Shown: positions 42,178 through 53,543 of the stretch, one piece after another
Layout: each line of letters begins with the position of its first letter
Numbering within the stretch: position 1 is the first letter of the stretch
Origin: Janibacter endophyticus
GTDB taxonomy: Bacteria > Actinomycetota > Actinomycetes > Actinomycetales > Dermatophilaceae
Direction of reading: 5' to 3'
NCBI RefSeq assembly: GCF_016888335.1
Contig: NZ_JAFEJG010000004.1
Span: 1,054,001-1,118,000 of the forward strand
DNA length: 64,000 bases
Position numbers and translations under genes: made by a program
The notes under the pieces: generated by a model
Seen by the model: the letters and a program-made list of their open reading frames with translations, nothing else
Told to the model about the DNA's origin: nothing
Database searches by the model: none

Positions 42178-42834
42178 ATGACTACTGTTATCGACAAGAC
42201 CGTCAAGGGTGTCCTCGGCGAGAAGCTCGGTATGACGCAGGTCTGGGACGACGAGAACCGTCTCGTCCCGGTGACCGTCATCCAGGCCGGCCCGTGTGTC
42301 GTCACCCAGGTCCGTACCGACGAGACGGACGGCTACCAGGCCGTCCAGATCGCCTACGGCGCCATCGACCCCCGCAAGGTGAACCAGCCTGAGGGTGGCC
42401 ACTTCGCCAAGGCCGGCGTCACGCCGCGCCGCTACTCCGTCGAGCTGCGCACCGCCGACGCCGCCGAGTACTCCCTCGGTCAGGAGCTGACCGTCGAGAC
42501 CTTCGCCGCAGGCGAGAAGATCGACGTCACCGCCACGACCAAGGGCAAGGGCTTCGCCGGTGTCATGAAGCGTCACGGCTTCGCCGGTGTCTCGGCCAGC
42601 CACGGTGCGCACCGCAACCACCGCAAGCCGGGCTCGATCGGTGGCTGCGCCACCCCGGGCCGTGTCTTCAAGGGCATGCGCATGGCCGGCCGCATGGGTG
42701 GCGTCCGCCAGACCACCCAGAACCTCACGATCCACGCCGTGGACGCCGAGAAGGGCCTGCTGCTCGTCAAGGGCGCCGTCCCCGGCCCGCGCGGCGCGGT
42801 CGTCCTCGTCCGCAACGCGGTGAAGGGAGCCTGA
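42178..42834 (+). CDS. rplC: 50S ribosomal protein L3
   Basis: A 218-residue L3, which reaches toward the peptidyl transferase centre. Blocks are [36 protein letters not shown] and [19 protein letters not shown], the internal loop that contacts 23S rRNA. GAGGA precedes the ATG. rplD begins one base after its stop. Confidence 0.97.
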   Translation: MTTVIDKTVKGVLGEKLGMTQVWDDENRLVPVTVIQAGPCVVTQVRTDETDGYQAVQIAYGAIDPRKVNQPEGGHFAKAGVTPRRYSVELRTADAAEYSLGQELTVETFAAGEKIDVTATTKGKGFAGVMKRHGFAGVSASHGAHRNHRKPGSIGGCATPGRVFKGMRMAGRMGGVRQTTQNLTIHAVDAEKGLLLVKGAVPGPRGAVVLVRNAVKGA

Positions 42835-42835
42835 C

Positions 42836-43498
42836 GTGCCGACCATCGACATCCTCAGCCCGGCCGGCCAGAAGTCCGGCTCGGTCGACCTGCCCGCCGA
42901 GATCTTCGACGTGCAGACCAACATCCCGCTGATCCACCAGGTCGTCGTCGCCCAGCTCGCCGCCGCGCGGCAGGGCACGCACAAGACCAAGACCCGCGCC
43001 GAGGTGCGCGGTGGTGGTCGCAAGCCGTACCGCCAGAAGGGCACCGGTCGCGCCCGCCAGGGCTCGACCCGGGCGCCGCAGTTCGCCGGTGGTGGCGTCG
43101 TCCACGGCCCCGTACCGCGTGACTACAGCCAGCGCACCCCCAAGAAGATGAAGGCCGCCGCCCTCCGGGGTGCCCTCTCCGACCGGGCGCGTCACGGCCG
43201 CATCCACGTCCTCTCGGCTCTCGTCGAGGGTGACGCGCCGTCGACGAAGTCGGTCGCGACCGTCCTTGCCTCGCTCAGCGAGCGCCGCAACCTCCTCGTG
43301 GTCCTCGACCGCGCCGACGAGGTCGCGACGAAGAGCGTGCGCAACCTCGCCGACGTCCACGTCCTGTGGGCCGACCAGCTCAACACCTACGACGTCCTGT
43401 GCGCCGACGACGTGGTCTTCACGCAGGCTGCGCTCGACGCGTTCGTCTCGGGTGGCAAGGCCGCCACGGCTCAGCAGGTTGAGGAGGACACCAAGTGA
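42836..43498 (+). CDS. rplD: 50S ribosomal protein L4
   Basis: A 220-residue L4, whose extended loop lines the exit tunnel. It has [40 protein letters not shown] and GGGVVHGP. L4 represses the S10 operon in enterobacteria; not known here. GTG start, adjoining rplC; its stop overlaps rplW as GTGA. Confidence 0.96.
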   Translation: MPTIDILSPAGQKSGSVDLPAEIFDVQTNIPLIHQVVVAQLAAARQGTHKTKTRAEVRGGGRKPYRQKGTGRARQGSTRAPQFAGGGVVHGPVPRDYSQRTPKKMKAAALRGALSDRARHGRIHVLSALVEGDAPSTKSVATVLASLSERRNLLVVLDRADEVATKSVRNLADVHVLWADQLNTYDVLCADDVVFTQAALDAFVSGGKAATAQQVEEDTK

Positions 43499-43791
43499 GC
43501 ACCGTCAAGGACCCCCGCGACATCCTGATCCGTCCGGTCGTCTCGGAGAAGTCGTACGCGCTGCTCGACGAGGGCAAGTACACCTTCATCGTCGACCCGC
43601 GGGCCAACAAGACCGAGATCAAGATCGCCGTCGAGCAGATCTTCGACGTCAAGGTCGAGTCGGTCCACACGATGAACCGCCCGGGCAAGACCCGTCGCAC
43701 CCGCTTCGGCATGGGCAAGCGCAAGGACACCAAGCGTGCGATCGTCAGCCTCCGCGAGGGCGCGATCGACATCTTCGGTAGCCAGGGCTGA
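43495..43791 (+). CDS. rplW: 50S ribosomal protein L23
   Basis: A 98-residue L23 at the tunnel exit, docking site for trigger factor and signal recognition particle. It has [40 protein letters not shown] and [16 protein letters not shown]. The GTG overlaps the rplD stop by 4 bp. rplB follows after 22 bp. Confidence 0.96.
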   Translation: MSTVKDPRDILIRPVVSEKSYALLDEGKYTFIVDPRANKTEIKIAVEQIFDVKVESVHTMNRPGKTRRTRFGMGKRKDTKRAIVSLREGAIDIFGSQG

Positions 43792-43813
43792 CCGGAAGAG
43801 AAGGAACGTAACC

Positions 43814-44650
43814 ATGGGTATCCGTAAGTACAAGCCGACCACGCCCGGTCGCCGCGGCAGCTCTGTCGCGGACTTCGTCGAGGTGACCCGCTCCACGCCG
43901 GAGAAGTCCCTCGTCCGTCCGCTGAGCAAGTCCGGTGGCCGCAACGCCAGCGGTCGTATCACCACCCGTCACATCGGTGGTGGCCACAAGCGCGCCTACC
44001 GCGTCATCGACTTCCGTCGCCACGACAAGGACGGCGTGCCGGCCAAGGTCGCTCACATCGAGTACGACCCCAACCGCACCGCGCGCATCGCGCTCCTGCA
44101 CTACGCCGACGGCGAGAAGCGCTACATCCTCGCGCCGAACAAGCTCAAGCAGGGCGACCCGATCGAGAACGGCCCCGGGGCCGACATCAAGCCGGGCAAC
44201 AACCTGCCGCTGCGCAACATCCCGACCGGTACGACGGTCCACGCCGTGGAGCTCCGTCCCGGTGGCGGCGCCAAGCTGGCCCGCTCGGCCGGCACGAGCA
44301 TCCAGCTCCTCGGCAAGGAGGGCCCCTACGCCACGCTGCGCATGCCCTCCGGCGAGATCCGTCGCGTCGACGTGCGCTGCCGCGCCACCGTCGGTGAGGT
44401 CGGCAACGCCGAGCAGAGCAACATCAACTGGGGCAAGGCCGGCCGCATGCGGTGGAAGGGCAAGCGCCCGACCGTCCGTGGTGTCGTCATGAACCCCGTG
44501 GACCACCCGCACGGTGGTGGTGAGGGCCGCACGTCTGGTGGCCGTCACCCCGTGTCGCCGTGGGGCCAGCCCGAGGGCCGGACCCGCCGACCGGGCAAGG
44601 CGAGCGACAAGCTGATCGTCCGCCGCCGTCGTACTGGCAAGAAGCGCTGA
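43814..44650 (+). CDS. rplB: 50S ribosomal protein L2
   Basis: A 278-residue L2, needed for subunit joining and peptidyl transfer. It has [18 protein letters not shown], the OB/SH3 core and the C-terminal [20 protein letters not shown] with the conserved His important for activity. I use the ATG at 43814, preceded by GAAGGAA; the open frame upstream only shadows rplW. Confidence 0.97.
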   Translation: MGIRKYKPTTPGRRGSSVADFVEVTRSTPEKSLVRPLSKSGGRNASGRITTRHIGGGHKRAYRVIDFRRHDKDGVPAKVAHIEYDPNRTARIALLHYADGEKRYILAPNKLKQGDPIENGPGADIKPGNNLPLRNIPTGTTVHAVELRPGGGAKLARSAGTSIQLLGKEGPYATLRMPSGEIRRVDVRCRATVGEVGNAEQSNINWGKAGRMRWKGKRPTVRGVVMNPVDHPHGGGEGRTSGGRHPVSPWGQPEGRTRRPGKASDKLIVRRRRTGKKR

Positions 44651-44665
44651 TAGGAGCCTTTGGAC

Positions 44666-44947
44666 ATGCCTCGTAGTTTGAAGAAGGGCCCCTTCATCGA
44701 CGACCACCTTCAGAAGAAGGTGGACGCTCAGAACGAAGCGGGCACGAAGAACGTCATCAAGACCTGGTCGCGTCGTTCGGTCGTCAGCCCGGACATGCTC
44801 GGCCACACCTTCGCCGTCCACGACGGCCGCAAGCACGTCCCGGTGTTCGTCACCGAGGCGATGGTCGGCCACAAGCTCGGCGAGTTTGCCCCGACCCGCA
44901 CCTTCCGCGGTCACGTGAAGGACGACAAGAAGGGACGTCGTCGCTGA
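44666..44947 (+). CDS. rpsS: 30S ribosomal protein S19
   Basis: A 93-residue S19 in the 30S head, contacting the A-site finger and S13. It starts [19 protein letters not shown] and has [20 protein letters not shown] and [16 protein letters not shown]. The ATG at 44666 gives the standard length; AGGAG lies upstream. Its stop shares one base with the rplV start. Confidence 0.97.
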   Translation: MPRSLKKGPFIDDHLQKKVDAQNEAGTKNVIKTWSRRSVVSPDMLGHTFAVHDGRKHVPVFVTEAMVGHKLGEFAPTRTFRGHVKDDKKGRRR

Positions 44948-45357
44948 TGGCCACCGACACCACCACCGAGAACGCTGCCCTCGAGGCTCGCGCGGTCGTC
45001 CGTCACCTGCGGGTCACCCCGCAGAAGGCGCGTCGCATCGTCGACCTCGTCCGCGGCAAGGACACCCAGTCCGTCATCGCGATGCTCAAGTTCGCCCCCC
45101 AGGGTGCGGCCGAGCCGGTCCTCAAGCTCGTCGAGTCCGCGATCGCGAACCTGCGCGTCAAGTCCGACGAGGCCGGCGTCGCGTTCGACGAGCGCGCCCT
45201 CGTCATCTCGACCGCCTTCGTCGACGAGGGCGCGACGATGAAGCGCTTCCGTCCGCGGGCCCAGGGCCGCGCCGGTCGGATCAACAAGCGCACGAGCCAC
45301 ATCACCGTCGTCGTCACGTCCAAGCCCGAGAAGGCTGCGAAGGGAGGGAACCGCTGA
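44947..45357 (+). CDS. rplV: 50S ribosomal protein L22
   Basis: A 136-residue L22 whose beta hairpin lines the exit tunnel near the macrolide site. It has [40 protein letters not shown] and [25 protein letters not shown] overlaps on both sides join it to rpsS and rpsC. Confidence 0.97.
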   Translation: MATDTTTENAALEARAVVRHLRVTPQKARRIVDLVRGKDTQSVIAMLKFAPQGAAEPVLKLVESAIANLRVKSDEAGVAFDERALVISTAFVDEGATMKRFRPRAQGRAGRINKRTSHITVVVTSKPEKAAKGGNR

Positions 45358-46181
45358 TGGGTCAGAAGATCAACCCGCACGGCTTCCGTCTGGGCATCAC
45401 CACCGACCACAAGAGCCGCTGGTTCGCCGACTCCAACAAGGAGGGTCAGCGCTACCGCGACTACGTCAAGGAAGACGTGGCCATCCGCAAGCTCCTGTCC
45501 ACGGGCATGGAGCGGGCCGGCATCGCCCGCGTCGAGATCGAGCGCACCCGTGACCGGGTCCGCATCGACATCCACACCGCGCGTCCCGGCATCGTCATCG
45601 GTCGCCGTGGCGCTGAGGCCGACCGGATCCGCGGGGAGCTCGAGAAGCTCACCGGCAAGCAGGTCCAGCTGAACATCCTCGAGGTCAAGAACCCCGAGAT
45701 CGAGGCTCAGCTCGTCGCTCAGGGCATCGCCGAGCAGCTCGCTGCTCGGGTCACCTTCCGTCGCGCCATGCGCAAGGGCATCCAGTCCTCGCAGCGCGCC
45801 GGCGCCAAGGGCATCCGGATCCAGTGCTCCGGACGTCTCGGCGGCGCCGAGATGTCCCGCAGCGAGTTCTACCGCGAGGGTCGCGTGCCGCTGCACACCC
45901 TGCGCGCGAACATCGACTACGGCTTCTACGAGGCCCGCACGACCTTCGGTCGCATCGGCGTCAAGGTCTGGATCTACAAGGGCGACATGACGGAGAAGGA
46001 GTTCGCCGCCCAGCAGGCGACCGCCGCTCCGCGTGGCCGCGGCCCCCGTCGCGACCGCGACGACCGTCCCGCCCGCGCCCGTCGCAACGAGCAGCAGGCT
46101 CCTGCTGCCGAGGCGCCCGCCGCGTCCGAGGCCCCGGCCTCGTCCGCCGCCGCGCCGAGCACCGAAGGGGAGAACGTCTGA
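45357..46181 (+). CDS. rpsC: 30S ribosomal protein S3
   Basis: A 274-residue S3 at the mRNA entry channel. The KH motif is [19 protein letters not shown] (near residues 78-96), and [20 protein letters not shown] belongs to the C-domain. The last 55 residues are an Arg- then Ala/Pro-rich actinobacterial tail. ATG overlaps the rplV stop by one base and its own stop overlaps rplP. Confidence 0.97.
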   Translation: MGQKINPHGFRLGITTDHKSRWFADSNKEGQRYRDYVKEDVAIRKLLSTGMERAGIARVEIERTRDRVRIDIHTARPGIVIGRRGAEADRIRGELEKLTGKQVQLNILEVKNPEIEAQLVAQGIAEQLAARVTFRRAMRKGIQSSQRAGAKGIRIQCSGRLGGAEMSRSEFYREGRVPLHTLRANIDYGFYEARTTFGRIGVKVWIYKGDMTEKEFAAQQATAAPRGRGPRRDRDDRPARARRNEQQAPAAEAPAASEAPASSAAAPSTEGENV

Positions 46182-46600
46182 TGCTCATTCCTCGTCGAGT
46201 GAGGCACCGCAAGCAGCACCACCCGAAGCGTTCGGGCATGGCCAAGGGCGGCACGACCATCGCCTTCGGCGACTACGGCATCCAGGCTCTCGAGCCGGCC
46301 TACGTCACGAACCGGCAGATCGAGTCGGCCCGTATCGCCATGACGCGCTACATGAAGCGTGGCGGCAAGGTGTGGATCAACATCTACCCCGACCGCCCGC
46401 TCACCAAGAAGCCGGCTGAGACCCGCATGGGTTCCGGCAAGGGCTCGCCCGAGTGGTGGGTCGCCAACGTCAAGCCCGGCCGCGTGATGTTCGAGATCTC
46501 CGGCGTCTCCGAGGAGATCGCCCGTGAGGCCATGCGTCTGGCCATGCACAAGCTGCCGATGAAGTGCCGCTTCGTCGCGCGTGAAGGTGGTGACATCTGA
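46181..46600 (+). CDS. rplP: 50S ribosomal protein L16
   Basis: A 139-residue L16 near the A-site of the large subunit. It has [39 protein letters not shown] and [19 protein letters not shown], with the conserved loop before the modified Arg region. The ATG at 46181 overlaps the rpsC stop; its stop overlaps rpmC. Confidence 0.97.
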   Translation: MLIPRRVRHRKQHHPKRSGMAKGGTTIAFGDYGIQALEPAYVTNRQIESARIAMTRYMKRGGKVWINIYPDRPLTKKPAETRMGSGKGSPEWWVANVKPGRVMFEISGVSEEIAREAMRLAMHKLPMKCRFVAREGGDI

Positions 46601-46842
46601 TGGCAGTCGGTTCCAAGGACCTGACTTCCGCGGACCTGCGTGAGCTGGCCGACGACCGTCTGGTCGACGAGCTGCGCAAGGCCAAGGAGGAGCTCTTCAA
46701 CCTCCGGTTCCAGTCGGCCACCGGCCAGCTGGAGTCCCACGGGCGGCTCCGCGCCGTCCGCAAGGACATCGCCCGGATCTACACCGAGATGCGTGAGCGC
46801 GAGCTCGGCATCGGCCAGGCCCCGGCGGGTGAGAGCAAGTGA
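46600..46842 (+). CDS. rpmC: 50S ribosomal protein L29
   Basis: An 80-residue two-helix L29 beside L23 at the tunnel exit. It has [20 protein letters not shown] and [20 protein letters not shown]. Overlaps of 1 bp with rplP and 4 bp with rpsQ show tight coupling. Confidence 0.96.
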   Translation: MAVGSKDLTSADLRELADDRLVDELRKAKEELFNLRFQSATGQLESHGRLRAVRKDIARIYTEMRERELGIGQAPAGESK

Positions 46843-47147
46843 GCGAGAACGTGAAGGATGAGACCGTGAGCGCAGCTGCTGCAGAGCGCAACGACGAGCG
46901 CAACGACCGCAAGACCCGTCAGGGCTACGTCGTCAGCGACAAGATGGACAAGACCGTCGTCGTCGAGGTCGAGGACCGCGTCAAGCACGCGCTCTACGGC
47001 AAGGTCATGCGCAAGAGCCACAAGGTCAAGGCGCACGACGAGGGCAACACCGCCGGCATCGGCGACCGCGTCCTCATCATGGAGACCCGTCCGCTGTCGG
47101 CAAGCAAGCGCTGGCGCCTCGTCGAGATTCTGGAGAAGGCCAAGTGA
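46839..47147 (+). CDS. rpsQ: 30S ribosomal protein S17
   Basis: A 102-residue S17, a primary 16S rRNA binder. The first 25 or so residues are an acidic/polar extension, then [20 protein letters not shown] and [19 protein letters not shown] of the OB fold. GTG start overlapping the rpmC stop. A shorter start at GTG 46866 is possible but would lose only the extension. Confidence 0.93.
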   Translation: MSENVKDETVSAAAAERNDERNDRKTRQGYVVSDKMDKTVVVEVEDRVKHALYGKVMRKSHKVKAHDEGNTAGIGDRVLIMETRPLSASKRWRLVEILEKAK

Positions 47148-47512
47148 TCCAGCAAGAGTCCCGCCTCCGGGTGGCCGACAACACCGGCGCCAAGGAGATC
47201 CTGTGCATCCGCGTGCTCGGTGGCTCCGGCCGTCGGTACGCCGGCATCGGCGACACGATCGTCGCGACGGTCAAGGACGCCATCCCGGGCGGCAACGTCA
47301 AGAAGGGCGACATCGTCAAGGCGGTCATCGTCCGCACGACCAAGGAGCGTCGCCGCGTCGACGGTTCCTACATCAAGTTCGACGAGAACGCGGCCGTGAT
47401 CCTCAAGAACGACGGTGACCCCCGTGGCACCCGCATCTTCGGCCCGGTCGGCCGCGAGCTGCGCGACAAGAAGTTCATGAAGATCGTGTCGCTGGCGCCG
47501 GAGGTGCTCTGA
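47144..47512 (+). CDS. rplN: 50S ribosomal protein L14
   Basis: A 122-residue L14 at the subunit interface, docking site of RsfS. It has [40 protein letters not shown] and LAPEVL at the end. The GTG overlaps the rpsQ stop by 4 bp. Confidence 0.97.
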   Translation: MIQQESRLRVADNTGAKEILCIRVLGGSGRRYAGIGDTIVATVKDAIPGGNVKKGDIVKAVIVRTTKERRRVDGSYIKFDENAAVILKNDGDPRGTRIFGPVGRELRDKKFMKIVSLAPEVL

Positions 47513-47515
47513 TCC

Positions 47516-47854
47516 ATGGCGAAGATGAAGATCAAGAAGGGTGACCTCGTGCAGGTCCTGTCCGGCAAGGACAAGGCCAAGCAGGGCAAGGTCATCGCCG
47601 TTCACACCGAGACCCAGCGCGTCGTCGTCGAGGGCGTCAACCGCGTCACCCGCCACACCAAGGCGGGCGTCGGCGGCCAGGCCGGCGGCCTCGTCGTCCA
47701 GGAGGCGCCGATCCACGTGAGCAACGTGGCGGTCGTCGACCCGGAGGACAACAAGCCGACCCGGATCAAGACGCGCGTCGAGAGCGTCGAGCGCGACGGT
47801 CGCACGAAGTCGAGCCGCACCCGCGTCGCGGGTCGCTCGGGCAAGGACCTCTGA
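47516..47854 (+). CDS. rplX: 50S ribosomal protein L24
   Basis: A 112-residue L24, an early assembly protein. The KOW motif is [20 protein letters not shown], then [16 protein letters not shown] and [20 protein letters not shown]. The ATG lies 3 bp after rplN; an ATG three codons later is an alternative. Confidence 0.96.
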   Translation: MAKMKIKKGDLVQVLSGKDKAKQGKVIAVHTETQRVVVEGVNRVTRHTKAGVGGQAGGLVVQEAPIHVSNVAVVDPEDNKPTRIKTRVESVERDGRTKSSRTRVAGRSGKDL

Positions 47855-47855
47855 C

Positions 47856-48443
47856 ATGACTGACACCCTGGAAAACACCGCGAGCACCGAGTCCGCAGCC
47901 AGCCCCCGGCTGAAGACGCGCTACCGCGACGAGATCAAGGGCAACCTGCAGGAGCAGTTCGGCTACTCGAACGTCATGCAGGTCCCCGGCCTCGTCAAGG
48001 TCGTCGTCAACATGGGTGTGGGCGACGCCGCGAAGGACAGCAAGCTCATCGAGGGCGCGATCCGCGACCTCACCGCGATCACCGGCCAGAAGCCGCAGGT
48101 GACCAAGGCCCGCAAGTCCATCGCGCAGTTCAAGCTGCGTGAGGGCATGCCGATCGGCGCGCACACCACGCTGCGCGGCGACCGGATGTGGGAGTTCCTC
48201 GACCGCCTCGTCTCGGTCGCGCTCCCGCGCATCCGCGACTTCCGCGGCCTCTCGCCGAAGCAGTTCGACGGCCGGGGCAACTACACCTTCGGCCTGACCG
48301 AGCAGTCGATGTTCCACGAGATCGACCAGGACAAGATCGACCGGGTCCGCGGCATGGACATCACCGTGGTCACCACGGCGACCAACGATGACGAGGGCCG
48401 CGCCCTGCTCAAGGCGCTCGGCTTCCCCTTCAAGGAGAACTGA
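47856..48443 (+). CDS. rplE: 50S ribosomal protein L5
   Basis: A 195-residue L5, which binds 5S rRNA. After a 15-residue polar lead come [40 protein letters not shown] and [20 protein letters not shown]. The start is one base after rplX. The next gene begins 1 bp after its stop. Confidence 0.97.
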   Translation: MTDTLENTASTESAASPRLKTRYRDEIKGNLQEQFGYSNVMQVPGLVKVVVNMGVGDAAKDSKLIEGAIRDLTAITGQKPQVTKARKSIAQFKLREGMPIGAHTTLRGDRMWEFLDRLVSVALPRIRDFRGLSPKQFDGRGNYTFGLTEQSMFHEIDQDKIDRVRGMDITVVTTATNDDEGRALLKALGFPFKEN

Positions 48444-48444
48444 C

Positions 48445-48630
48445 ATGGCGAAGACCGCCCTGGTCAACCAGGCCAACAAGAAGCCGAAGTTCAAGGTCCG
48501 CGGCTACACCCGCTGCCAGCGCTGCGGCCGCCCCCACTCGGTCTACCGCAAGTTCGGCCTCTGCCGGATCTGCCTGCGCGAGATGGCGCACCGCGGCGAG
48601 CTGCCCGGTGTCACCAAGTCGAGCTGGTGA
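48445..48630 (+). CDS. rpsZ: 30S ribosomal protein S14, zinc-binding type
   Basis: A 61-residue type Z S14 with the zinc pairs CQRCGRPH and CRICLRE. Its compact length and ligands mark the zinc form; a zinc-free long S14 is not in this window. It sits in the spc operon between rplE and rpsH. A gap of 142 bp follows, with a hairpin. Confidence 0.95.
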   Translation: MAKTALVNQANKKPKFKVRGYTRCQRCGRPHSVYRKFGLCRICLREMAHRGELPGVTKSSW

Positions 48631-48636
48631 CCACCC

Positions 48637-48658
48637 GGGGCGGGCGAGAGCCCACCCC
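48637..48658 (+). other. Hairpin in the rpsZ-rpsH gap
   Basis: GGGGCGGGC and GCCCACCCC pair with one mismatch around GAGA, 7 bp after rpsZ. It may be a partial terminator or processing site, since the 142-bp gap is the widest inside the S10-spc region. Confidence 0.4.
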
Positions 48659-48772
48659 GACCCGCGGCCCTGACCGGCCGCTGCACGACCCCAACCACAG
48701 ACGTTCTACATCGAAGGTCGCCAGGGAAATCCTCCCGGGTGAAACCGCGGTGAGAGAGGGCAGGAACGCCCC

Positions 48773-49171
48773 ATGACCATGACCGACCCGATTGCGGACA
48801 TGCTGACCCGTGTGCGGAACGCCAACTCGGCGCACCACGACGAGGTCTCCATGCCGTACTCCAAGCTCAAGCAGCACATCGCTGAGATCCTCCAGGCGGA
48901 GGGTTACATCGCGGGCTGGACCGTCGAGGACGCGACCGTCGGCAAGACGCTGACGATCTCCCTCAAGTACGGCCCGAACCGCGAGCGCTCCATCGCCGGG
49001 GTGCGCCGGGTGTCCAAGCCCGGTCTGCGTGTGTACGCCAAGTCGACCAACCTGCCGAAGGTCCTCGGTGGCCTGGGCGTCGCGATCATCTCGACGTCCT
49101 CGGGTCTCCTCACGGACAAGCAGGCCGCTAGCAAGGGTGTGGGTGGGGAAGTCCTCGCCTACGTCTGGTAA
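48773..49171 (+). CDS. rpsH: 30S ribosomal protein S8
   Basis: A 132-residue S8, a primary 16S binder and, in E. coli, repressor of the spc operon. It has [40 protein letters not shown] and [20 protein letters not shown]. The start may be the ATG at 48773 or that at 48779; the first gives the usual 132 residues. Confidence 0.96.
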   Translation: MTMTDPIADMLTRVRNANSAHHDEVSMPYSKLKQHIAEILQAEGYIAGWTVEDATVGKTLTISLKYGPNRERSIAGVRRVSKPGLRVYAKSTNLPKVLGGLGVAIISTSSGLLTDKQAASKGVGGEVLAYVW

Positions 49172-49182
49172 GGGAGAGCAGC

Positions 49183-49719
49183 ATGTCGCGTATTGGACGA
49201 CTCCCGGTCGCCATCCCCAGCGGTGTCGACGTGACCATCGACGGTGCCACGGTGACCGTCAAGGGCCCCAAGGGTCAGCTCAGCCACGTCGTGGCCGAGC
49301 CGATCGCGGTCGAGAAGGGCGAGGACGGCGTGACCGTCTCCCGGCCTGACGACGAGCGCGCGTCGCGCAGCCTCCACGGGCTGACCCGCTCGCTCATCAA
49401 CAACATGGTGGTCGGCGTGACCGAGGGCTACGAGAAGAAGCTCGAGATCCACGGCACCGGTTACCGCGTGCAGAACAAGGGCGGCGCGCTCGAGTTCGCG
49501 CTCGGCTACAGCCACCCGATCACCATCGAGGCGCCTGACGGCATCACCTTCGCCGTCGAGAACCCGACGCGCTTCTCGGTGCAGGGCATCGACAAGCAGC
49601 TCGTCGGTGAGGTGGCCGCCAACATCCGTAAGCTCCGCAAGCCCGACCCGTACAAGGGCAAGGGTGTCCGCTACGAGGGCGAGCACATCCGTCGCAAGGT
49701 CGGAAAGGCTGGTAAGTAA
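49183..49719 (+). CDS. rplF: 50S ribosomal protein L6
   Basis: A 178-residue L6 near the GTPase-factor site, with two similar domains. It has [40 protein letters not shown] and [25 protein letters not shown] precedes the ATG. Confidence 0.97.
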   Translation: MSRIGRLPVAIPSGVDVTIDGATVTVKGPKGQLSHVVAEPIAVEKGEDGVTVSRPDDERASRSLHGLTRSLINNMVVGVTEGYEKKLEIHGTGYRVQNKGGALEFALGYSHPITIEAPDGITFAVENPTRFSVQGIDKQLVGEVAANIRKLRKPDPYKGKGVRYEGEHIRRKVGKAGK

Positions 49720-49722
49720 GCC

Positions 49723-50097
49723 ATGGCTATGACTGTCAAGCGCGCCAAGGGCAAGGTTGCCGCGCGCGGCCGCCGCCACCTGCGCGTCCGCAAGAAGATC
49801 GTCGGCACCGCCGTTCGTCCCCGGCTCGTCGTGAGCCGCTCGAGCCGCCACGTCTTCGTCCAGGTCGTCGACGACACCGTGGGCAAGACCGTGGCCTCGG
49901 CCTCCACCATGGAGGCGGACGTCCGCACCGTCACCGGTGGCAAGACCGAGCAGGCGAAGAAGGTCGGCGAGCTCGTCGCCGAGCGTGCCAAGGCTGCCGG
50001 CGTCGAGGCCGTCGTCTTCGACCGTGGTGGCAACAAGTACCACGGCCGTGTCGCGGCGATCGCCGACGGCGCCCGCGAGGGGGGCCTGTCGCTGTGA
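49723..50097 (+). CDS. rplR: 50S ribosomal protein L18
   Basis: A 124-residue L18, 5S rRNA partner of L5. It has [37 protein letters not shown] and [20 protein letters not shown]. The ATG is 3 bp after rplF; one two codons later is an alternative. Confidence 0.96.
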   Translation: MAMTVKRAKGKVAARGRRHLRVRKKIVGTAVRPRLVVSRSSRHVFVQVVDDTVGKTVASASTMEADVRTVTGGKTEQAKKVGELVAERAKAAGVEAVVFDRGGNKYHGRVAAIADGAREGGLSL

Positions 50098-50131
50098 CCC
50101 GGACCCTGAACGTCGAGAAGAGGAAGATCTG

Positions 50132-50809
50132 ATGCCCGGACCCCAGCGTCGAGGCGCCGGTGCCGCAGGCACCAACGAGCGCTCCAACGACCGTAACGAC
50201 AACCGCCGCGGTGGCCGTGGCGGCCGCGACGGTGGCCGCGACAACCGCGCCGCCGAGAGCCAGTACCTCGAGCGCGTCGTCACCATCAACCGTGTCGCCA
50301 AGGTCGTCAAGGGTGGTCGTCGCTTCAGCTTCACCGCGCTCGTCGTCGTCGGTGACGGTGACGGCACCGTGGGCGTCGGCTACGGCAAGGCCAAGGAGGT
50401 GCCCGCGGCGATCGCCAAGGGTGTCGAGGAGGCCAAGAAGGCGTTCTTCAAGGTGCCCCGCATCCAGGGCACCATCCCGCACCCCATCCAGGGTGAGGCT
50501 GCTGCGGGCGTCGTCCTGCTGCGCCCGGCCGCTCCCGGTACCGGTGTCATCGCCGGTGGCCCGGTCCGTGCGGTCCTCGAGTGCGCCGGCATCCACGACG
50601 TCCTGAGCAAGTCGCTCGGGTCGGACAACGCCATCAACATCGTCCACGCGACGGTCGCGGCCCTCCAGGGTCTCGAGCGTCCGGAGGCTGTCGCGGCCCG
50701 CCGCGGCCTGCCGCTGGACGAGGTCGCCCCCGCCGCGATGCTCCGCGCCCAGGCTGCTGGCCGCGAGGAGGCCCGCGCGGCTCGTGAGTCCGAGAAGGCA
50801 GGTGCGTGA
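50132..50809 (+). CDS. rpsE: 30S ribosomal protein S5
   Basis: A 225-residue S5 at the mRNA entry and decoding region. Residues 1-42 are an Arg/Gly/Asn-rich extension. The double-stranded RNA-binding domain has [20 protein letters not shown], and the second domain [21 protein letters not shown] use the ATG at 50132 after AGAGGAAG; the open frame upstream shadows rplR. The stop overlaps rpmD. Confidence 0.96.
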   Translation: MPGPQRRGAGAAGTNERSNDRNDNRRGGRGGRDGGRDNRAAESQYLERVVTINRVAKVVKGGRRFSFTALVVVGDGDGTVGVGYGKAKEVPAAIAKGVEEAKKAFFKVPRIQGTIPHPIQGEAAAGVVLLRPAAPGTGVIAGGPVRAVLECAGIHDVLSKSLGSDNAINIVHATVAALQGLERPEAVAARRGLPLDEVAPAAMLRAQAAGREEARAARESEKAGA

Positions 50810-50991
50810 TGCCTCGCCTCAAGGTGACCCAGACCCGTTCCGAGATCGGTGGCAAGCAGAACCAGCGTGACACGCTGCGCAGCCTCGGTCTGAAGCGCAT
50901 CGGCGACGTCGTCGTCAAGGAGGACCGCCCGGAGATCCGTGGCATGGTCCGTACGGTCGCGCACCTCGTGACCGTCGAGGAGGTTGACTGA
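50809..50991 (+). CDS. rpmD: 50S ribosomal protein L30
   Basis: A 60-residue L30. It has [20 protein letters not shown] and [20 protein letters not shown]. The ATG at 50809 overlaps the rpsE stop (TGATG). rplO follows after 2 bp. Confidence 0.95.
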   Translation: MPRLKVTQTRSEIGGKQNQRDTLRSLGLKRIGDVVVKEDRPEIRGMVRTVAHLVTVEEVD

Positions 50992-50993
50992 TC

Positions 50994-51485
50994 ATGGCTG
51001 ACGCCAAGAAGACCACCGAGGGCCAGGAAGGCAACGGTTCGAACCACGCCCTCAAGGTCCACCACCTGCGTCCTGCCCCTGGGGCCAAGACCGCCAAGAC
51101 CCGTGTCGGTCGTGGTGAGGGCTCCAAGGGAAAGACCGCCGGCCGCGGCACCAAGGGCACGAAGGCCCGCTACCAGGTGCCTGCTGCCTTCGAGGGTGGC
51201 CAGACGCCGCTGCACATGCGTCTGCCGAAGCTTCGCGGCTTCAAGAACCCGTTCAAGACGGAGTACCAGGTCGTCAACCTCGACAAGGTCTCCGCTCTCT
51301 TCCCCGAGGGTGGCGACGTGACCGTGGCCGACCTCGTGGCCAAGGGCGCCGTCCGCAAGGGCCAGCCCGTCAAGGTCCTCGGCACCGGTGAGATCACCGT
51401 CAAGGTCAACCTGACCGTCGACGCGTTCTCCGCCAGTGCCAAGGAGAAGGTCGAGGCCGCCGGCGGTTCCATCACCGGCGCCTGA
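50994..51485 (+). CDS. rplO: 50S ribosomal protein L15
   Basis: A 163-residue L15, a late-assembling large-subunit protein. After about 17 polar residues come [40 protein letters not shown] and [20 protein letters not shown]. It is the last gene before a terminator that separates it from secY. Confidence 0.96.
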   Translation: MADAKKTTEGQEGNGSNHALKVHHLRPAPGAKTAKTRVGRGEGSKGKTAGRGTKGTKARYQVPAAFEGGQTPLHMRLPKLRGFKNPFKTEYQVVNLDKVSALFPEGGDVTVADLVAKGAVRKGQPVKVLGTGEITVKVNLTVDAFSASAKEKVEAAGGSITGA

Positions 51486-51498
51486 CCCAGGCCGACGA

Positions 51499-51539
51499 CG
51501 AAGGGGTCTGGCGGACGTTTCGTTCGCCGGACCCCTTCG
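51499..51539 (+). terminator. Terminator between rplO and secY
   Basis: A 15-bp stem (arm CGAAGGGGTCTGGCG, one T-G pair) with an 11-nt loop, no T-run. It suggests secY-adk-map has its own promoter in 51540-51651. Confidence 0.78.
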
Positions 51540-51651
51540 CGCGTCCCTGGTTAGCCCGGCACAGGTGCGCCGGGTATCGTGCTTCAGTCTCGCCCGTTCC
51601 CCGTCACGCCGGCGTCGACACCCGGCTCCGTGACGAAACCTGGAGGATCAG

Positions 51652-52977
51652 TTGCTCTCCGCCTTCACCCGTGCGTTCAAGACGCCGGACCTGCGACGCA
51701 AGCTGCTGTTCACCCTCGGCATCGTCGTGCTCTTCCGGCTGGGCAGCTTCGTCCCGACGCCGAACGTGGACTACAACGCGGTCCAGGCGTGCATCGCCGG
51801 TGCGCGCGAGGACGCGAGCTCGACCTTCCTCGGGATGGCCAACCTCTTCAGCGGCGGCGCACTCCTCCAGCTCTCGATCTTCGCGCTCGGGATCATGCCG
51901 TACATCACGGCGAGCATCATCGTCCAGCTCCTCACCGTCGTCATCCCGCGGTTCGAGGCCCTCAAGAAGGAGGGCCAGCAGGGTCAGGCGAAGATGACCC
52001 AGTACACGCGGTACCTGACGATCGCCCTGGCGGTCCTGCAGTCGGCGACCTTCATCACCTTCGCCCGCAACCCCAGCCAGCTCTTCGGCAACGCGAACTG
52101 CACGAACATCCTCTACCGCGAGTCGCTGCCGAGCATCCTCATCATGGTCCTCACCATGACCGCCGGCACCGGCCTGATCATGTGGCTCGGTGAGCTCATC
52201 ACCGACAAGGGCGTCGGCAACGGCATGTCCCTGCTGATCTTCACCTCGATCACCGCGACCTTCCCCGGCTCGCTCTGGGCGATCCAGCAGCGCGAGGGCC
52301 GCTGGGACATCTTCTTCCTCGTGATCGCCATCGGGCTGCTCATCATCGCGGCGGTCGTCTTCGTCGAGCAGAGCCAGCGCCGCATCCCCGTCCAGTACGC
52401 GAAGCGGATGGTCGGGCGGCAGATGTACGGCGGCACCTCGACGTACATCCCGATCAAGGTCAACATGGCCAACGTCATCCCGGTGATCTTCGCGAGCTCG
52501 ATGCTCTCGCTGCCGATGATGATCGCGCAGTTCCAGCAGGACCCGGCGGGCAACAGCCCGGGCTGGGTGACCTGGCTGCAGCAGCACTTCAACCCGTCGC
52601 AGCCCACCTGGGTCTACATCGTGGTCTTCACCGGGCTCATCCTCTTCTTCACCTTCTTCTACGTGTCGATCACCTTCAACCCCACCGAGGTGTCCGACAA
52701 CATGAAGCGCTACGGCGGCTTCATCCCAGGTATCCGGGCCGGGCGACCCACGGCCGAGTACCTCAACTACGTGCTGACCCGCATCACCGTCGCGGGCGCC
52801 ATCTATCTGGCTCTGGTCTCGCTCATCCCGCTCATCGCACTGGTGCTCGTGGGCGCGAACCAGAACTTCCCGTTCGGCGGGACGTCGATCCTCATCATGG
52901 TCGGCGTCGGGCTGGAGACGGTGAAGCAGATCGAGTCCCAGCTGCAGCAACGCGAATACGAAGGGTTCCTCCGCTGA
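51652..52977 (+). CDS. secY: Preprotein translocase subunit SecY
   Basis: A 441-residue ten-helix channel protein of the Sec translocase. It has [54 protein letters not shown] and [16 protein letters not shown]. The TTG start at 51652 has GGAGG 6 nt upstream. Its stop overlaps the adk start (TGATG). Confidence 0.96.
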   Translation: MLSAFTRAFKTPDLRRKLLFTLGIVVLFRLGSFVPTPNVDYNAVQACIAGAREDASSTFLGMANLFSGGALLQLSIFALGIMPYITASIIVQLLTVVIPRFEALKKEGQQGQAKMTQYTRYLTIALAVLQSATFITFARNPSQLFGNANCTNILYRESLPSILIMVLTMTAGTGLIMWLGELITDKGVGNGMSLLIFTSITATFPGSLWAIQQREGRWDIFFLVIAIGLLIIAAVVFVEQSQRRIPVQYAKRMVGRQMYGGTSTYIPIKVNMANVIPVIFASSMLSLPMMIAQFQQDPAGNSPGWVTWLQQHFNPSQPTWVYIVVFTGLILFFTFFYVSITFNPTEVSDNMKRYGGFIPGIRAGRPTAEYLNYVLTRITVAGAIYLALVSLIPLIALVLVGANQNFPFGGTSILIMVGVGLETVKQIESQLQQREYEGFLR

Positions 52978-53540
52978 TGCGTCTGATCATCTTTGGCCCG
53001 CCCGGGGCCGGCAAGGGTACGCAGGCCTCCCGGATCGCCGACCACTTCGGGATCCCCGCGATCTCGACCGGTGACATCTTCCGGGCCAACATCAAGAACG
53101 AGACCCCCCTGGGTCTGCAGGTCAAGGAGATCACCGCCAGCGGCGGCTACGTCCCCGACGACATCACCAACGCGATCGTCGAGGACCGGCTCAACGAGGC
53201 CGACTGCGAGCCCGGCTTCCTCCTCGACGGCTACCCGCGCACGACGGGCCAGGTGACCGCGCTCGACGCGATGCTCGCCAAGCACGACCTGGCCGTCGAG
53301 AAGGTCCTCATGCTCACGGTCGACGAGGACGAGGTCGTCCAGCGTCTCCTCAAGCGGGCCGAGGTCGAGGGTCGCGCCGACGACACCGAGGACGTCATCC
53401 GCGAGCGCCAGGCGATCTACGCCCGCGAGACCGAGCCCCTGGCCGCCGTGTTCCGTGAGCGCGGCCTGCTCGTCGAGGTCGACGGCATGGGCGAGGTCGA
53501 CGAGGTCAGCGAGCGCATCTTCGCCGCCCTCGAGCGCTGA
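52977..53540 (+). CDS. adk: Adenylate kinase
   Basis: A 187-residue short-type adenylate kinase (no zinc LID insert) that interconverts ATP+AMP and 2 ADP. The P-loop GPPGAGKGT is at residues 7-15, [11 protein letters not shown] binds AMP, and [11 protein letters not shown] is the other signature. It overlaps secY by one base and precedes map by 3 bp, the usual order. Confidence 0.96.
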   Translation: MRLIIFGPPGAGKGTQASRIADHFGIPAISTGDIFRANIKNETPLGLQVKEITASGGYVPDDITNAIVEDRLNEADCEPGFLLDGYPRTTGQVTALDAMLAKHDLAVEKVLMLTVDEDEVVQRLLKRAEVEGRADDTEDVIRERQAIYARETEPLAAVFRERGLLVEVDGMGEVDEVSERIFAALER

Positions 53541-53543
53541 CGC